A program made the translations under genes and the position numbers. Shown here in pieces: positions 23,201-34,374 of a DNA stretch of 64,000 nt. Position 1 is the stretch's first letter; every line of letters starts with the position of its first letter. The notes beneath the pieces are model-generated. The model saw only the letters and a program-made list of their open reading frames with translations. It was not told the DNA's origin and ran no database searches. The stretch spans positions 3,274,501 to 3,338,500 of the forward strand of contig NC_087073.1 in the NCBI RefSeq assembly GCF_026151205.1, written 5' to 3'. This stretch comes from Bolinopsis microptera (lineage: Eukaryota > Ctenophora > Tentaculata > Lobata > Bolinopsidae).

Positions 23201-26200
23201 CTGTCCTAATTTCCGTTCGTGATCTAATAAAGTGGAGTGTGATGTTCGCGTGTAACGCCTGACTCAGTTACTGTTAGGTCATACCCAAGCTCTCTGGATC
23301 ATCTTTCTTGTAATCAGTGACTTGAGGTCCTGTTTGGATGCGTCCACTCCCTTTGTTTATCAATATATACCCATCCTCCCATACATTGACCGGAAAATGA
23401 TCAAACCGGCAGGCCAAAACCATCAAAACTGCTGTAAATGTCGATAGGCCTATGATAACTTAAGTCACATAACTTAAGTCACATAACTTAAGTCACATAA
23501 CTTAAGTCACATAACTTAAGTCACATAACTTAAGTCACATAAATTCGCCAATCAATGTATCTGCCTTTCTCCTTATATTATTGGGCGTTATGTCTGGATC
23601 AATTTTGTAAAGTTACATGGCATGTGTTAATTATCTAGACATTGTTACCTGTTAGGTGAATAGAATAAAGCGTGTGTGAACCAGTATAATTGTGTTTAAA
23701 CTATTCTGAGCTGACATAGAAAGTGTCGTGTACAATATCGCCGTATTGAATGTAAATTAACACACCTTTCAGTGCTGAAACCAAACCGTTAATTAGCAAT
23801 TAGAGGGACCTTGTCAAGTTTTCTACTTTTCGGTATTTGAGTGTAAAAGCACATGATCTCAAGCGTCAAGTTGCTCGTTTCGCATATTTTACACCTTCCT
23901 TAAAAGAAATTGTTATTCCAGGCCCAGTATCTCCAAGAAGTCCTCCTGAGAATCTCAAGTTTACTCGATAATCTTCACATTCTGTCACAAATGAACGAAC
24001 GGATAGAAGGTAAGGATATGCTTCTTGAAAAGATAGAAGCAGTCAGTTTTATAAATTGTATTGAGATTGGTATCTAACCATTAATGAAGCCCCATCCACA
24101 GATGACCCACGCCTAAGAACGATACTCGCCTTCGCAACTCTAGATCCAGACAACATGACCTACGAGGTGAGACCCTGATTTTATATAATTTTTGCTCCCT
24201 GGAAATATATTTTGTGATATTTCTGGAATGTTTTAAATTACGTGGGGAAGTGTTTACAAAATGCCGACAGCATGTCAGAGGTGATCTTGTAGGGACTCCC
24301 TTTTCTGCTATTGTCACATTGTTGGAGGAATAATAGCATTGCATCTTTTGTTTCCTATCTTTCAGAGCATTGGGCCTCGTAGTCGTTTCAAATAGCTATT
24401 TCAGGCCTTTTTGATATCCTTAAAAAGGGCAGAATTAACGCACTGTTTTATTTTGAGTGAATTACTCTGTGCATATTACATTATTACTGGTAGATTTGTC
24501 TGCATCAGAATATATCGATATGGATATTACTGATATTCTACATTTAATCATGAAATTTTGCGACTCAGATATTTTCGAAATATGTGTCAGAAATGTCTCG
24601 ACATATTTGACATATTTGTCACCCTGGCTGTAACTTGAAAGTGTTGGGTTATCAACATGCCCAGAATATAATATAATCAAATAAACAATATCAAATAAAC
24701 AATAATTTCAAACATGTCGGAGATCAACATTTCACCTCCATCTTACCCTCTAGTTCCATGGGCAAATAATTCAGTGAAAAAATTTACCCAAATTTTATTT
24801 GCGAAATAAAATTATACGGGTGACCTGTTCCATAGGCAAATAATTTGCACACAGTAATCGATACGCGGGTCCGGGACTCGACGGCGTAAGACTCTACGGC
24901 GTAAGATTCTAACCCTAACCCTTACACTAACCCTTCCCCTAACCCGCCGTAGAGTCTCACGCCGTAGAGTCCGGACCCCTGTTAATACGTGAGCACGTTC
25001 ACAAATTTTTATTAGCTCAAATATTTGAGTGAATCGAAAAGAGAGAGGTAAAAAGTCGGGAAAATTATATTTGAGTGAAAATTTGCCCATGGAACTGTAG
25101 GATAAAGCGGGTATCTCCAGGAAATACTAATAGTATATCCGTTATAGTGTTATACCCAGAATATAAACTTTGTTTTGGATTATATTTGGTTTATAGCGTA
25201 GGACTATTAAAGTATCAGTGTTAACTAAACGGTGTTGCATAACCAGGAAGTGCTGTCTTGTACAGAGAATAAGGCGAGATTTTAAGCTTTGTTGTTCGTT
25301 GGCTTCAGCATAATACTAATAGTAGAAATATACTAATAAACGTGGAAATATGCAAAGACTCACAATTGGATATTGAATGTCGTAATAGAGAAATAAAATC
25401 ACGCCTGACTCCTACAAAACATCGACCATCAGTTCTAAAGCTGTCACTTATAATCACGAACCAGTCTCTCGTTTACTCTGGATCAATTATACAAGTCTAA
25501 TTACAGTAAGTTTAAAACGTTCCCTATCAAAATACATAGCGGTGTGAATCCGCTGTTCTACTAATGTCACTTATAACACTTTACTAATACACTTTACTAT
25601 TACCAGTACATACCTCCTCCTTGTTACATACAGGGTCTTGACAACAACACGCTGACCGATATACAATGTACAAAACACATTACCACACATTATGATTGTG
25701 TCACACATTATGATTGTGTCACACATTTGAGACAGTGTCACACATTATGAAACAGTGTCACACATTATGAAACAGTGTCACACATTATGATTGTGTCACA
25801 CATTTGAGACAGTGTCACACATTATGACAGTGTCACACATTTGAAACAGTGTCACACATTATGACAGTGTCACACATTTGAAACAGTTAGTAAACAGGAT
25901 TTTAATTATCGCAGACTACAAATGTACAAGTTAGCTGCTTTACACACATTATCCGACTTCGAACATGGTACCACTTTGTAATTTGTATGTTACGGCTTCG
26001 ACCTCCAATCCTTATATTTCTGATTTTGTTCCAGCTTCTTAAGTTACTATTTCTCAAGGGTTTCATCCATCATGCAGTTTCCAGATCCACTGGGACTTCT
26101 CGGCACTGCAACGGTAGGTACTGGGTAGTGACATCTTGACACCTTGACACCTTGACACCTTTAATAACGAGTCGGCATGCTAGCTGACATTAGGGGGAGG

Positions 26201-27889
26201 CGGTACAAATCTGCTAATTAAACTGGAGGTCGCTATACCTCAGAGTATACTCTTAGCTCTATTCCTATTCTTGTGTTTCATTGGCATTTATCCGCGGGAA
26301 GTGATAGTTCGGCTGCTGACGTTAGCGGCATGATTTATCCAACTAATACATCAATATCCCGTACTCTCCAGCTTACAGAAGTCGTTTCCTTATATCAGAT
26401 CCTTATTTTTGCACCTGGTTCGTATTGTTTAGAACGCTTGGTTATTATATTCTGCAATGATTGGTATACGTCACCTTCAGCAACTGTTGATGCTGGACGA
26501 GCTCCTGCCCAAGAACCAAGGCGCTACAAAAGAGATGATCAGCAACAAAACGAGTCTTCAGCAGTACCACAAGTCCGATAATCATGAGAACGATAGTTGT
26601 ATTATTTGTATCACCGACTTTGAAGAGAGCGAGGGAATCAGGTCAGTGCCACTTTAGTGGAATATCATGGGTTTAAATTTACTTCTGTAAATTTGTTTAA
26701 AAAGATAATTCTGTTAAGGTATGTAAGGGTTGTAATTATGTTTTGTCAGTGCATTTTCGCTCTCCTGTTGTAGATTACTGAACACTTAGTAATATTGATC
26801 CAATATTTCACAAGCTAGTTGCATGTTAGAGCCTTTGTCAGCAGGTTTGGTTATTTAACTCGTGATAATAATATGATTAATAACCTAAAATAATAAATTA
26901 TTAATTAATAACCTAATTATCATAAGTAATTATCATAGGTTATTAATAACTAATTATTATAGGTTATTACCGTGCTGTCATATTTATCACTTTGGGTGTG
27001 TGGACAACTGGTTAAAACGAAAGAAAACCTGCCCTATGTGCAGATCACCTATCGATGACAGTAAGTTTTTATTTTCCATAAATTTGTATGCTTTTTGAGG
27101 ATCATTTAATTCTTAACTGTTTTTTCACTTTCTTCACTAATGGAGAATTTGTCACGCTACTGATCCTGCTAGCTAATGTTTAAGGCAAAATACCATGTAG
27201 CAAGATGAATGATGACAAACTGATAAACGAACTCGGCTTGTTTTAGAAATGCTAAGTCGAAAATGAGGGAACATTGATATTCCTACTCCTATGATACCCT
27301 GATCACTAGTGTTTTATCTTCGCGCCCTCCATAAAATATGTTTTTAGTACTCTGTCCTATGTCTTGGTTGGGACCGCATGGGTTGGAAATGTTACCAATT
27401 AAGTTGGAGATTATTAAGTTAGGGTTGTTATCCTGGAAGGGTGCAGATAAAAAGTTATTAGTGTTGGACTCCGCCCAATGCTCATTGCTCTGTTCCGCTT
27501 ATAATTATTGTTCATATTATTATCTGTTATGATAATACACCTTATCTTACCCTGCATCGACTTAAGGATAATAAGCATATTTCAAATTGTGTGACAGTAT
27601 CATGTGTGAAAGTGTGATCGTTGTAAATAACTAAGAGACTGCATTTTCTTTGGCAATATACAATATAATAACGTTTCTCTGCCCCATACTACGAGTATGA
27701 CCCATAACCAGTTTGTCAGTACACACTGGCATTATTCTAGGATTACCTCTCACTTCCTAACCCACTAAAGTTTCTGTTTCACTAAAGTTTCTGTTTCACT
27801 AAAGTTTCTGTTTCACTAAAGTTTCTGTTTCAGAGCCGACCAAGATGTATCTTGAGCGTATGGATCGATATCGGGATTTTAAGAAATGA
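14240..27889 (+). CDS. Ser/Arg-rich RING-H2 E3 ubiquitin ligase, 17 exons
   Basis: Predicted ubiquitin ligase of 690 aa. Exons: 14240-14300, 14448-14526, 15472-15650, 15915-16058, 16395-16531, 17364-17724, 17866-17931, 19585-19624, 19872-20065, 20820-20885, 21164-21324, 22752-22868, 23922-24009, 24102-24166, 26481-26641, 26963-27060, 27834-27889. They sum to 2,073 nt and every phase matches. Residues 1 to about 500 are low-complexity, rich in Ser, Arg, Pro and Thr and probably disordered. Residues about 540-585 look helical. The finger is C626-x2-C629-x14-C644-x-H646-x2-H649-x2-C652-x10-C663-x2-C666, an exact RING-H2 pattern, followed by an 18-residue basic tail ([14 protein letters not shown]). 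The layout resembles the RLIM/RNF6/RNF38/RNF44/Arkadia class with a C-terminal RING. The orthologue is not assigned and the first exons are the least certain. Confidence 0.85.
15785..15913 (+). repeat. 43-bp tandem repeat, 3 copies, ending at a splice acceptor
   Basis: Three copies with period 43 start at 15785, 15828 and 15871. Each ends with TTGTACAG, and the last TACAG is the acceptor of the exon at 15915. The other two copies therefore carry equivalent decoy acceptors, each followed by GGTAAAC, which also resembles a donor. Confidence 0.9.
17965..19405. repeat. 54-bp minisatellite with higher-order period of about 633 bp
   Basis: About 26 units of 54 bp fill the intron between the exons ending at 17931 and starting at 19585. 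Each unit contains CTACTGTTCTGGTTGAAG and CACGTCAGTTTACTGG. At 18134 and again at 18767 the regular order is broken by the same inverted segment (TCTTCAACCAGAACAGTAG), and unit variants after each break repeat in the same order. This shows that a block of about 633 bp was duplicated as a whole. Confidence 0.95.
22014..22727 (-). CDS. Penelope-like element fragment: GIY-YIG endonuclease
   Basis: Open frame of 237 codons, antisense inside an intron of the RING gene. Residues about 126-160 read [20 protein letters not shown] followed by HARVGEHLR, the GIY-YIG nuclease motif and its conserved Arg as found at the C-terminus of Penelope-like retroelements. Cysteine pairs upstream ([10 protein letters not shown]) and in the motif (CKLC) fit the zinc-binding loop of these elements. 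FEAMFIINL near residue 215 should supply the catalytic Glu. The reverse transcriptase is absent, so this is a 5'-truncated copy. The frame has no internal stop, which suggests a fairly recent insertion. Confidence 0.8.
   Translation of the reverse strand: MCDIFYLEYSGPAEKEHSLRLLDDLLQKNGYQNPRRYCNSSNSNRRQSVEDDSRTVLNLDFISDSTSNKIRNYVKQNNLPIKVNFKPTSKLRNILCSNRPYDKRVCSINSCKICPLIVCNKDCEVKNVVYKIKCKLCDQLYIGETSRKVHARVGEHLRYATYPATPSNVSQAFAIHYSSCHEGLNPSLEVDILRIEPNTVRRKIFEAMFIINLNPTINKREELDTIKRFIIASTEEF
22915..23010. other. CpG-dense patch in the RING gene intron
   Basis: Short GC-rich stretch with CGGCGCGCGCGACCGCC and CGCGCGCGTAGAACGCCGCG in an otherwise AT-rich intron. The GCGCGCGACCGCC core also occurs in the palindromic repeats at 10053 and 30193, so this may be a diverged relative. 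Confidence 0.4.
23458..23551. repeat. 14-bp tandem repeat, about 6 copies
   Basis: Unit CTTAAGTCACATAA repeated head-to-tail in the RING gene intron that precedes the exon at 23922. Confidence 0.95.
24752..25096. mobile_element. Nested-palindrome TIR element with a CCCTAA-like core
   Basis: The outer TIR AGTTCCATGGGCAAAT (24752-24767) is inverted at 25081-25096. Inside, GGGTCCGG(G)ACTC with repeated (G)ACTCTACGGCG (24868-24902) is inverted at 24945-24978. The centre carries CTAACCCTAACCCTTACACTA and related CCCTAACCC runs. No ORF is present. It lies in the intron 24167-26480 of the RING gene. Confidence 0.7.
25679..25885. repeat. Imperfect tandem repeat of GTGTCACACATT(ATGA) units
   Basis: About ten units of roughly 18-20 bp built from GTGTCACACATTATGA and GTGTCACACATTTGA variants, in the RING gene intron 24167-26480. 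Confidence 0.9.
27763..27833 (+). repeat. 17-bp duplication of branch-point/polypyrimidine tract, 4 copies
   Basis: CACTAAAGTTTCTGTTT occurs four times, with ACTAAAG at 27764, 27781, 27798 and 27815. The last copy ends in CAG, the acceptor of the final RING-gene exon at 27834. Earlier copies end in CAC, so only the terminal copy has the AG. CTAAA resembles a metazoan branch point (yTnAy). Confidence 0.92.
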
Positions 27890-28895
27890 AGCCAGCTCAA
27901 AGAACTACATCAAACCAAAAGATGATATCAAGCTGCAAACCACATCGAATAAGAGATTTTTACAGGTAGCAACTCAGGTTGAAAGTACATACAAAACGAA
28001 ATCCTGGGTCAAGACAGTGGACTAAATCCTAATTTTGTATGTTATTAAAAGAATTTTGATTTTTGGAAAAGACTTTTATTGAAAGGGAGAGTGCGGGTAT
28101 GTTGTTGCGGTTGTCAGATTATATACAATGTAAAATCCAGATTCAGCTTCTCTCTTTGAGTTTTTAAATTCAGATTCGATGATGAGCACATTTTTTGATG
28201 ATTCATGTTGTTGCTAATCATTTTATCTGGTAGGGTAAATTCTAAATTAATACCGAATATATTAAAAAACTAAATATATGATACCAGTGTATTAATACTT
28301 TGAGAGTACCTAAAACTAAGTTCATTATAATTATAATGTTGTTTAAACGATAGTTTTGAAATTATTGTTTGATCAGTAGAATTATTGTTATCATTTGGGC
28401 CAATTTGCGACCTAATGCCAGATGAATACTAATAATGATGTGTACATATGATATACTTTTATTCTCAAAATGTTACATTTTAATTGAACGGAAATAACAA
28501 GCCTGTATTGCATTTGTCGATCTTTCAACTATTCAAGCCTGAAAATAAAAACGTATCAAGAGCCGTGTGCAACCTTACAGAACTATAATGTTTGAATGAA
28601 AGTACCACTTACTACTGTACTACGTCACTATTTATCAACTATGGAGTCGTTTATAAGCAATTACTTAATCAATTTTTGGTCAATTTTCGGTCAATTTTCG
28701 CTCCCCCTCCGTAATACTAATCAGTTTTACCAATAGTAATTGTGTTAAAAATTAAGCAAGCGTAATTATTTAGAAACCCCCTCTCTCCCCCTTAGTGATT
28801 ACGTAATATGTGAACCACCCCGATACTTCTACTACTTGCTGATAAAAGGAAAATCATGAAAATTCATATTTTTAAAATTTCTGAACGGAAATTTG
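27890..28895. other. RING gene 3' flank, AT-rich, no further gene seen
   Basis: The stop codon of the RING gene is at 27887-27889. An ATTAAA at about 28043 could serve in polyadenylation. Near 28797-28822 lies one end of the TIR family seen at 7283-8653 (GATTACGTAATATGTGAACC), without an obvious partner. Confidence 0.4.
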
Positions 28896-29730
28896 ATAGC
28901 TAATTGAGGATGGTATGAGACCAAATTGACGTACTGGAACTCTGGAAGTCAAAATCCCCGAAAAAATAGAAAAAATAGAAAAAATCATATTGTCCCATTT
29001 TCAGTTTTTGAAGACGAAACTTCCAGGACTGAAAATTCAACAATTACTCACCAATAACCAATTACTCAGTCAACTATATATGGCATATATGGCACAATTG
29101 AGGTGCTGGAAGTTTGATTCCGGTCGGAGGAAGCTTACTACAGAAACTTACAAAACAAAAATTCATATTTTCCAAATCCTGTCCCATTTTCAAATATGAA
29201 ACTTTCTAAACGGAAATTTGACCGATTTGATGGACTTTTTGCCCAACGACCAATTAGTTAGCTAATTAAGGATGGTATGAGACCAAATTGGGGTACTGGA
29301 ACTCAAAATCCCTGAAAAAATTTCTGGACAATAATTCGGTCAAAACTTATATGCTTTTGCCTTTGGCGGAGATATAAACTGCGCCAACGTTAGTTAGCTA
29401 ATTAGGGATGGTATGAGACCAAATTGGGGTACTGGAAGTCAAAATTCCCGAAAAAATGGAAAAAACATATTCTCCCATTTATTTTCCCATTTTCAGTTTT
29501 TGAAGACGAAACTTCCAGCACCGAAAATTCACAGTTTTTACCGAATTATTGTCCAGAAACCAATTAGTCAGTCAACAATAGATGGCATATGACACAATTG
29601 AGGTGCTGGAAGTTCGATTCCGGTCGGAGGAAGCTAACTACAGAGAGCTTTACAAAACAAAAATTCATATTTTCCAAATCCTGTCCCATTTTCAAATACG
29701 AAAATTTCTGAACAGAAATTTGAAACCAAT
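28896..29730. repeat. Interleaved local duplications, two modules
   Basis: Module A (GGATGGTATGAGACCAAATT plus the following 40-60 bases) occurs near 28908, 29268 and 29405. Module B (GAAGACGAAACTTCCAG through TCCGGTCGGAGGAAGC and TCCTGTCCCATTTTCAAATA) occurs at about 29000-29215 and 29497-29720. The period between B copies is near 500 bp. There is no coding potential. Confidence 0.8.
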
Positions 29731-30148
29731 TATTCACACAAACCTGGTTATCATTTTGATTTATATGGAGCATAGTACCATTAGGACATTGAATCAAGTA
29801 ACGCGTGACTCAGTAATGGGGTTTTATTGAATAGATATTATGAATAATTCAAGTGCACGATCATATTCATAATATTAATATTAATATGGGCAACCTCCCC
29901 CAGTTACAATTTATGTTAAAAAGTCCTACCAATTTAAATATCCCTGACCTCTCATACAAATTGCTCATCTCAATTTGACCTGACGGATTTTACTTTTAAT
30001 GAAGGATTTTGCTCTTAATGTTTTATTAATTAACTTAATTAAAAGTTAAAACATTAAAAGTAAAATCGTTCATATATTCATATTGTGCGTCACTATAACA
30101 TGTACATTGTATAAGCTTCATTGAACCCCGCTATCTATTAATTAAGTG

Positions 30149-30256
30149 GAACTGTTGCTATTGCTCTAACCAGAGCCCTCTCGCTTGCAGTAGCGCGCGA
30201 CCGCCGAAGGCGTCACGCAGTACGCGTATACACATGGCTATGTGAACTGTTGCTAT
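30149..30256. mobile_element. Shortened copy of the 10-kb palindrome arm with flanking direct repeats
   Basis: Positions 30162-30243 match the left arm at 10030-10146 (CTCTAACCAGAGCCCTCTCG, then TAGCGCGCGACCGCCG and CACATGGCTATGTGA) with an internal deletion. GAACTGTTGCTAT stands on both sides (30149-30161 and 30244-30256). At the 10-kb copy ACTGCATGCG stands on both sides of the same unit. These look like target duplications of 10-13 bp. Confidence 0.6.
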
Positions 30257-30522
30257 ATAAACATAGGTGATAGATTTTGTAGGGTCGTTAATTGTTTAGT
30301 TTGATATTTACAATCCTGCAGCCGGTAACTCGACATTTGTCCGAACACTATGAACTGACTACCTTTCAACAGTGGAGGTAATCAGTAATGCTAACTTAGT
30401 CACTGACTGTGGTAATGTTCGCGTTTGTACTTTCAGTTTGGGAACTTGGATTGTAGGTTATTTAGCCTTGTTTTCATCTCGGAAAGATGTTTTGAAATGA
30501 GCTTCGTTAGATTTATATGTAA

Positions 30523-30589
30523 ATCTTTTTCTATATTTCATCTAATTTCTATTTAAATATATAGAAATTAGATGAAATATAGAAAAAGA
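30523..30589. repeat. Perfect hairpin, 29-bp arms
   Basis: The sequence 30523-30551 is the exact reverse complement of 30561-30589, with a 9-base AT loop. AT-rich; no flanking duplication recognised. Confidence 0.9.
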
Positions 30590-33483
30590 AAAAAACACCA
30601 TTGTCTACTAGTAGTAGTAGTAAATAAACCCACATTCACAGATGTTGTCCATGTCAGTCAAGTCCTATCATTGTTACTTCATGCTTTGATATTGATCATG
30701 ATCACCCATGTTTATCGTAAGAAGTTTCAAGTTAGGAATTTTTTCGTTTATATCAAGTTGAACAATCTAAATCCCTGTTGCCAAAGCAACCGATCTGCTT
30801 ACCGCTATAGTTATACGCAAACTTTTATCAAATACTCCAATATATATAAATAGGCTAATCACAAAAACATATAAATCCTTCCTTTCACCTATATTTCAAT
30901 TCTACTCAAATATTTTATACCATTTGCATATTGTCATTGACTATGCAGCCAAATGGCGGGGAATCCATGAGATAATGTGGGAATTTTACAATATTATATT
31001 ATAGCTCCGCGACTAAAATAGGCGTTTTATTTTAGCAGCGTCGTAGGCACACATTTTTTAACAGCTTCAAATCACTATCAGGGGGCCGAATTTTGGAGCC
31101 TAGTAAATTCTACAGCATACAGAAACTAGTCATACGATGAAATCAATCAAGTGCATATTACTTTTTGATAGATTTTGATATTTATCATTATGTTGAATAT
31201 GAAGATCGGCTTATGAATTTGTGGTTCTGAGAAAGTGCAGATCTTTATGAATCGTATTTGATTGAACTGGCGTCCTGCAGTGATTGAATCCTTAATTGTG
31301 ATTAAATTTGACCTTTCTGCCCGTTTATTTAGATAGCAACCATGATGAGTTATCAAGTTTTCTGTGTCTTCCTAGAACTAGAAGTATCTTTGTACCATAT
31401 ATCATTGTAACCATTATAATATTGGAAACCAGGGTTTCTTGACTTTGTGCTCCTATATTATACTTCTAATAACCATAGCAACTCTTGAAGGTTATAGAAT
31501 CTTTAAGTTAAAGTTATGAGGTTGCGTCTGAAATTTCGTAAATAACCGTGACCTTGAGAACATGTGGCGACCCTGCACTTCATGGCAGATGAGCCAATGT
31601 TACGTAACGTTGTAGAAACCACTCGTCTGGTCAATATCACTACTCCTCAGTGCCCATACAGCGACCCATTCTGATTACATCTGTGCAGCATCCTACCAGC
31701 TGCTTCGTCCTTCGTTATCATTAAATTATTATTAATTTCTCAAGTTAAGGATGCTTCAAATTTGTATACTTTATTAAATAATGAACATCGTTGACTGTAC
31801 GACGTGATGTGCTGATCGAGGTGGGTATCAGGGAGAGAGGGGGATTGGGGAGACCAGATAAGCAGATAGCTATATATAAGTAACTTCGTATTAGTTTATG
31901 TTGCACTCGGCAATGATAGCTATTTGATCGAGTTATTTAATATTTTCATAGTTTTCTTATTGGCTGATAGTGATCGAGATTAGATAAAAACTTCACAGAG
32001 ATGCCATTGGTGCAAACTGCAGACCACCCTTAAACCTTAATAGCTGTTGGTACGCGTGATTCCATCTTTGGTTAACTGTTGAGGAGGTGGTTAAATTCAT
32101 AGTGTAGTCGTTGGTTGCTCAGTCGGGTGCTGTCCTTGACCTTTGGAGTACGGGTTCTACTTAGATCTCTTAACTCTACAGTTGGCTTGCTTCTTAGATA
32201 TGTTTTATATTTGGTATAGATAACCACATCATCTCATAACAATTTTTAAACAGTTAGACACGAAGCCCTTTTTGATTAAATCGACTGGAAAATGGTTATA
32301 AGAAATTTTACCATTGCCCATTTATACCATTTGAAATGGGAATTTTTCTGGTTTTTTGTGGTTCCTTAAGCTTATAGTTATGTTCCACGGTTTCAATTTA
32401 ATAGCGGTTGTATTGCATCCGTATGAACCAACTGAGATTGTGAACCAGGCTGGGACCCTTCACGGTAAGAGGGTTATTGCCGGGGTTATTGCCGGTAATA
32501 ACAGTGCGTTGACAATGTCACTCGTACGTCAAGTCAGCTTTGATTTGAATTAGTGGAAGCACTAGACCTGAAATTAAAGCTGAAGTGCATTATTGCAGAT
32601 AGTTATACCTTCATATAATCACAGATTTACTGGTAGAGCAGCTCTCATTTCACAAACCTTGTCTGATCTTTTGGATATAATGACGGACAGTTGGGTCTTT
32701 CAAATACTCGTGTTACATTCTCATTTCTGAAGAACTTTAATGATACGGAGCTTCCTTGAAATTATCAGCTAATTCAATAGCCCAGGTTTAATCTCGTGAT
32801 CTCGTAAGATAGAGTACTGAATAGTATAACTGGAATTCCAATCTAGAAGTTAAATTGTCAATCTTGTCAAGGACTAGTCTGTCATGCTGAATTCTTATTT
32901 CGGCTCAGGAATTCTGGATTATGCTGCATTTCAGGTACGGCTAACGTTGGTTCACTTAACCACGAAATTATCCCAGGCTTTAAATCAAGAAGTACTTGCT
33001 ACACGTTACAGCGTTACCTCTTATCCGGCGACCTTAACTTTTATTAAACTTTATCTTTTTAATTCATGACCTAGCTCGGTCTGCAGTGCCTCAAAACATA
33101 ATTTTAGACTTAGTCAGGATAACAGGATTTTTGCTATAATTCTGTATTTTTGTATTTTAGGAGTTAGAACTTGTTGTACTTGTCTATTGCCTAGATACTT
33201 TTGTCTTCATCCGTAACAAGAATATATATATATATGTATACAACGGTGTTTCTCTCTCCTTTTAGCAAAGTGCTCAACTAATTGAATAGGAGGTTTATAA
33301 GCGTGACAAAGTAATAAACGATGTTTTCGTCAAACTAAAAGTTTCATGGATGTGTGAACAACAATCTTCAGTGACATGATTACAAATAAAATTGCAAAAA
33401 TTATACAACACAGTGCTCCTTTATCAATTCTTAATGCCTATAACTAATAAATTCTAACTAAAAATTTCTAACTAAAATTTCTA
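30590..33483. other. Intergenic, no gene seen
   Basis: About 2.9 kb of AT-rich sequence. A 30-codon ATG frame at 31580 (MADEPMLRNVVETTRLVNIT...) is the only stretch with protein-like composition, and I cannot support it as a gene. Confidence 0.35.
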
Positions 33484-33577
33484 ACTAAGAATTTCCTAGA
33501 ATGTCTACCCAGACTCAATAAATAAAAGATCTGAGATTATCTCTAAATGTAGACATTCTAAGAAATTCTTAGTTATA
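33484..33577. repeat. Hairpin repeat with 26-bp arms
   Basis: TAACTAAGAATTTC(C)TAGAA at the left is inverted as TTCTAAGAAATTCTTAGTTA at the right, around a loop of about 40 bases. An (AT)n run follows. Confidence 0.85.
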
Positions 33578-34177
33578 TATATATATATATATCACTTACT
33601 CGTACTCCCTGATAGTGATGCAATTGCATAATATGTAGTATGCACAAATGAACAGAACAATTTTGAAACAAAGTGGCACTTAATCATGTTAATAATAATG
33701 ATTAAAAAGTAATTTCTGGGCGACTCAGTGCTTCATAAAACGGCTACTTAACCTGCTTCTGGTTTAATTTGATACTAATCACAGGTGATCTGAGAATGAA
33801 TTTTCATTAACTTCTGTTAACACCTATGTTTAGTCCAACGAATGGATTTATTTTTATTTAATTTTCAGTAGAACACCCATGGATTATAATTATGGATTAT
33901 AATTATGGATTTAATGTATTATGAATTGTTAGTTATAGTCGTTGATAAAGGATTAAATGAAACTTAATAGCGTCAATCATTAATATGCTATCATGATTTG
34001 ATTCAAACCTTTTAATATTCATGAATCACGTTTACAATCCCGATCCTACTTGTGTGTAATTGTACTGCTTAATATATCTGTCATGGAGTTAGAATACCTC
34101 TTAAACAGGCTACAGCTTATTAGGTGATGTCTCAATTTACATCTGTAGGCCTGATTTTAGTCATTCTAATTAACATA

Positions 34178-34372
34178 GCGGTACTTAGGAACCAGGTACT
34201 TAGGAACCAGGTACTTATGAACCAGGTACTTAGGAACCAGGCATTTAAGAACCAGGTACTTATGAACCAGGTACCTAGGAACCAGGTACTTAGGAACCAG
34301 GTACTTATGAACCAGGTACTTAGGAACTAGGTACTTATGAACCATGAGGTACTACTACTTATGAACCAGGTA
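34178..34372. repeat. 15-bp tandem repeat, about 12 copies
   Basis: Unit GTACTTAGGAACCAG and the variant GTACTTATGAACCAG. Because 15 is a multiple of three, the array is open in frame, but it shows no gene context and I do not treat it as coding. Confidence 0.92.
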
Positions 34373-34374
34373 AA

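Noticed and set aside
25637..25668. Possible exon after TACAG reading [11 protein letters not shown]
   Set aside because: No donor gives the right phase, and the direct splice 24166 to 26481 already supplies the equivalent region.
23458..25885. Regularly spaced short repeats suggesting a CRISPR array
   Set aside because: Units are head-to-tail without unique spacers, and the genome is eukaryotic.
26035..26113. Exon-like segment with TTCCAG acceptor and CG|GTAGGT donor in the RING gene intron
   Set aside because: Its phase does not fit between the exons ending at 24166 and starting at 26481, which join directly in frame and match related RING proteins. It may be an alternative or cryptic exon.
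29600..29640. tRNA-like T-arm GTTCGATTCCGG
   Set aside because: No matching A box, acceptor stem or cloverleaf could be found.
34124..34330. Repetitive RNQVLRNQVLMNQ-type frame
   Set aside because: It comes only from a 15-bp tandem repeat, whose length is a multiple of three; no gene context.
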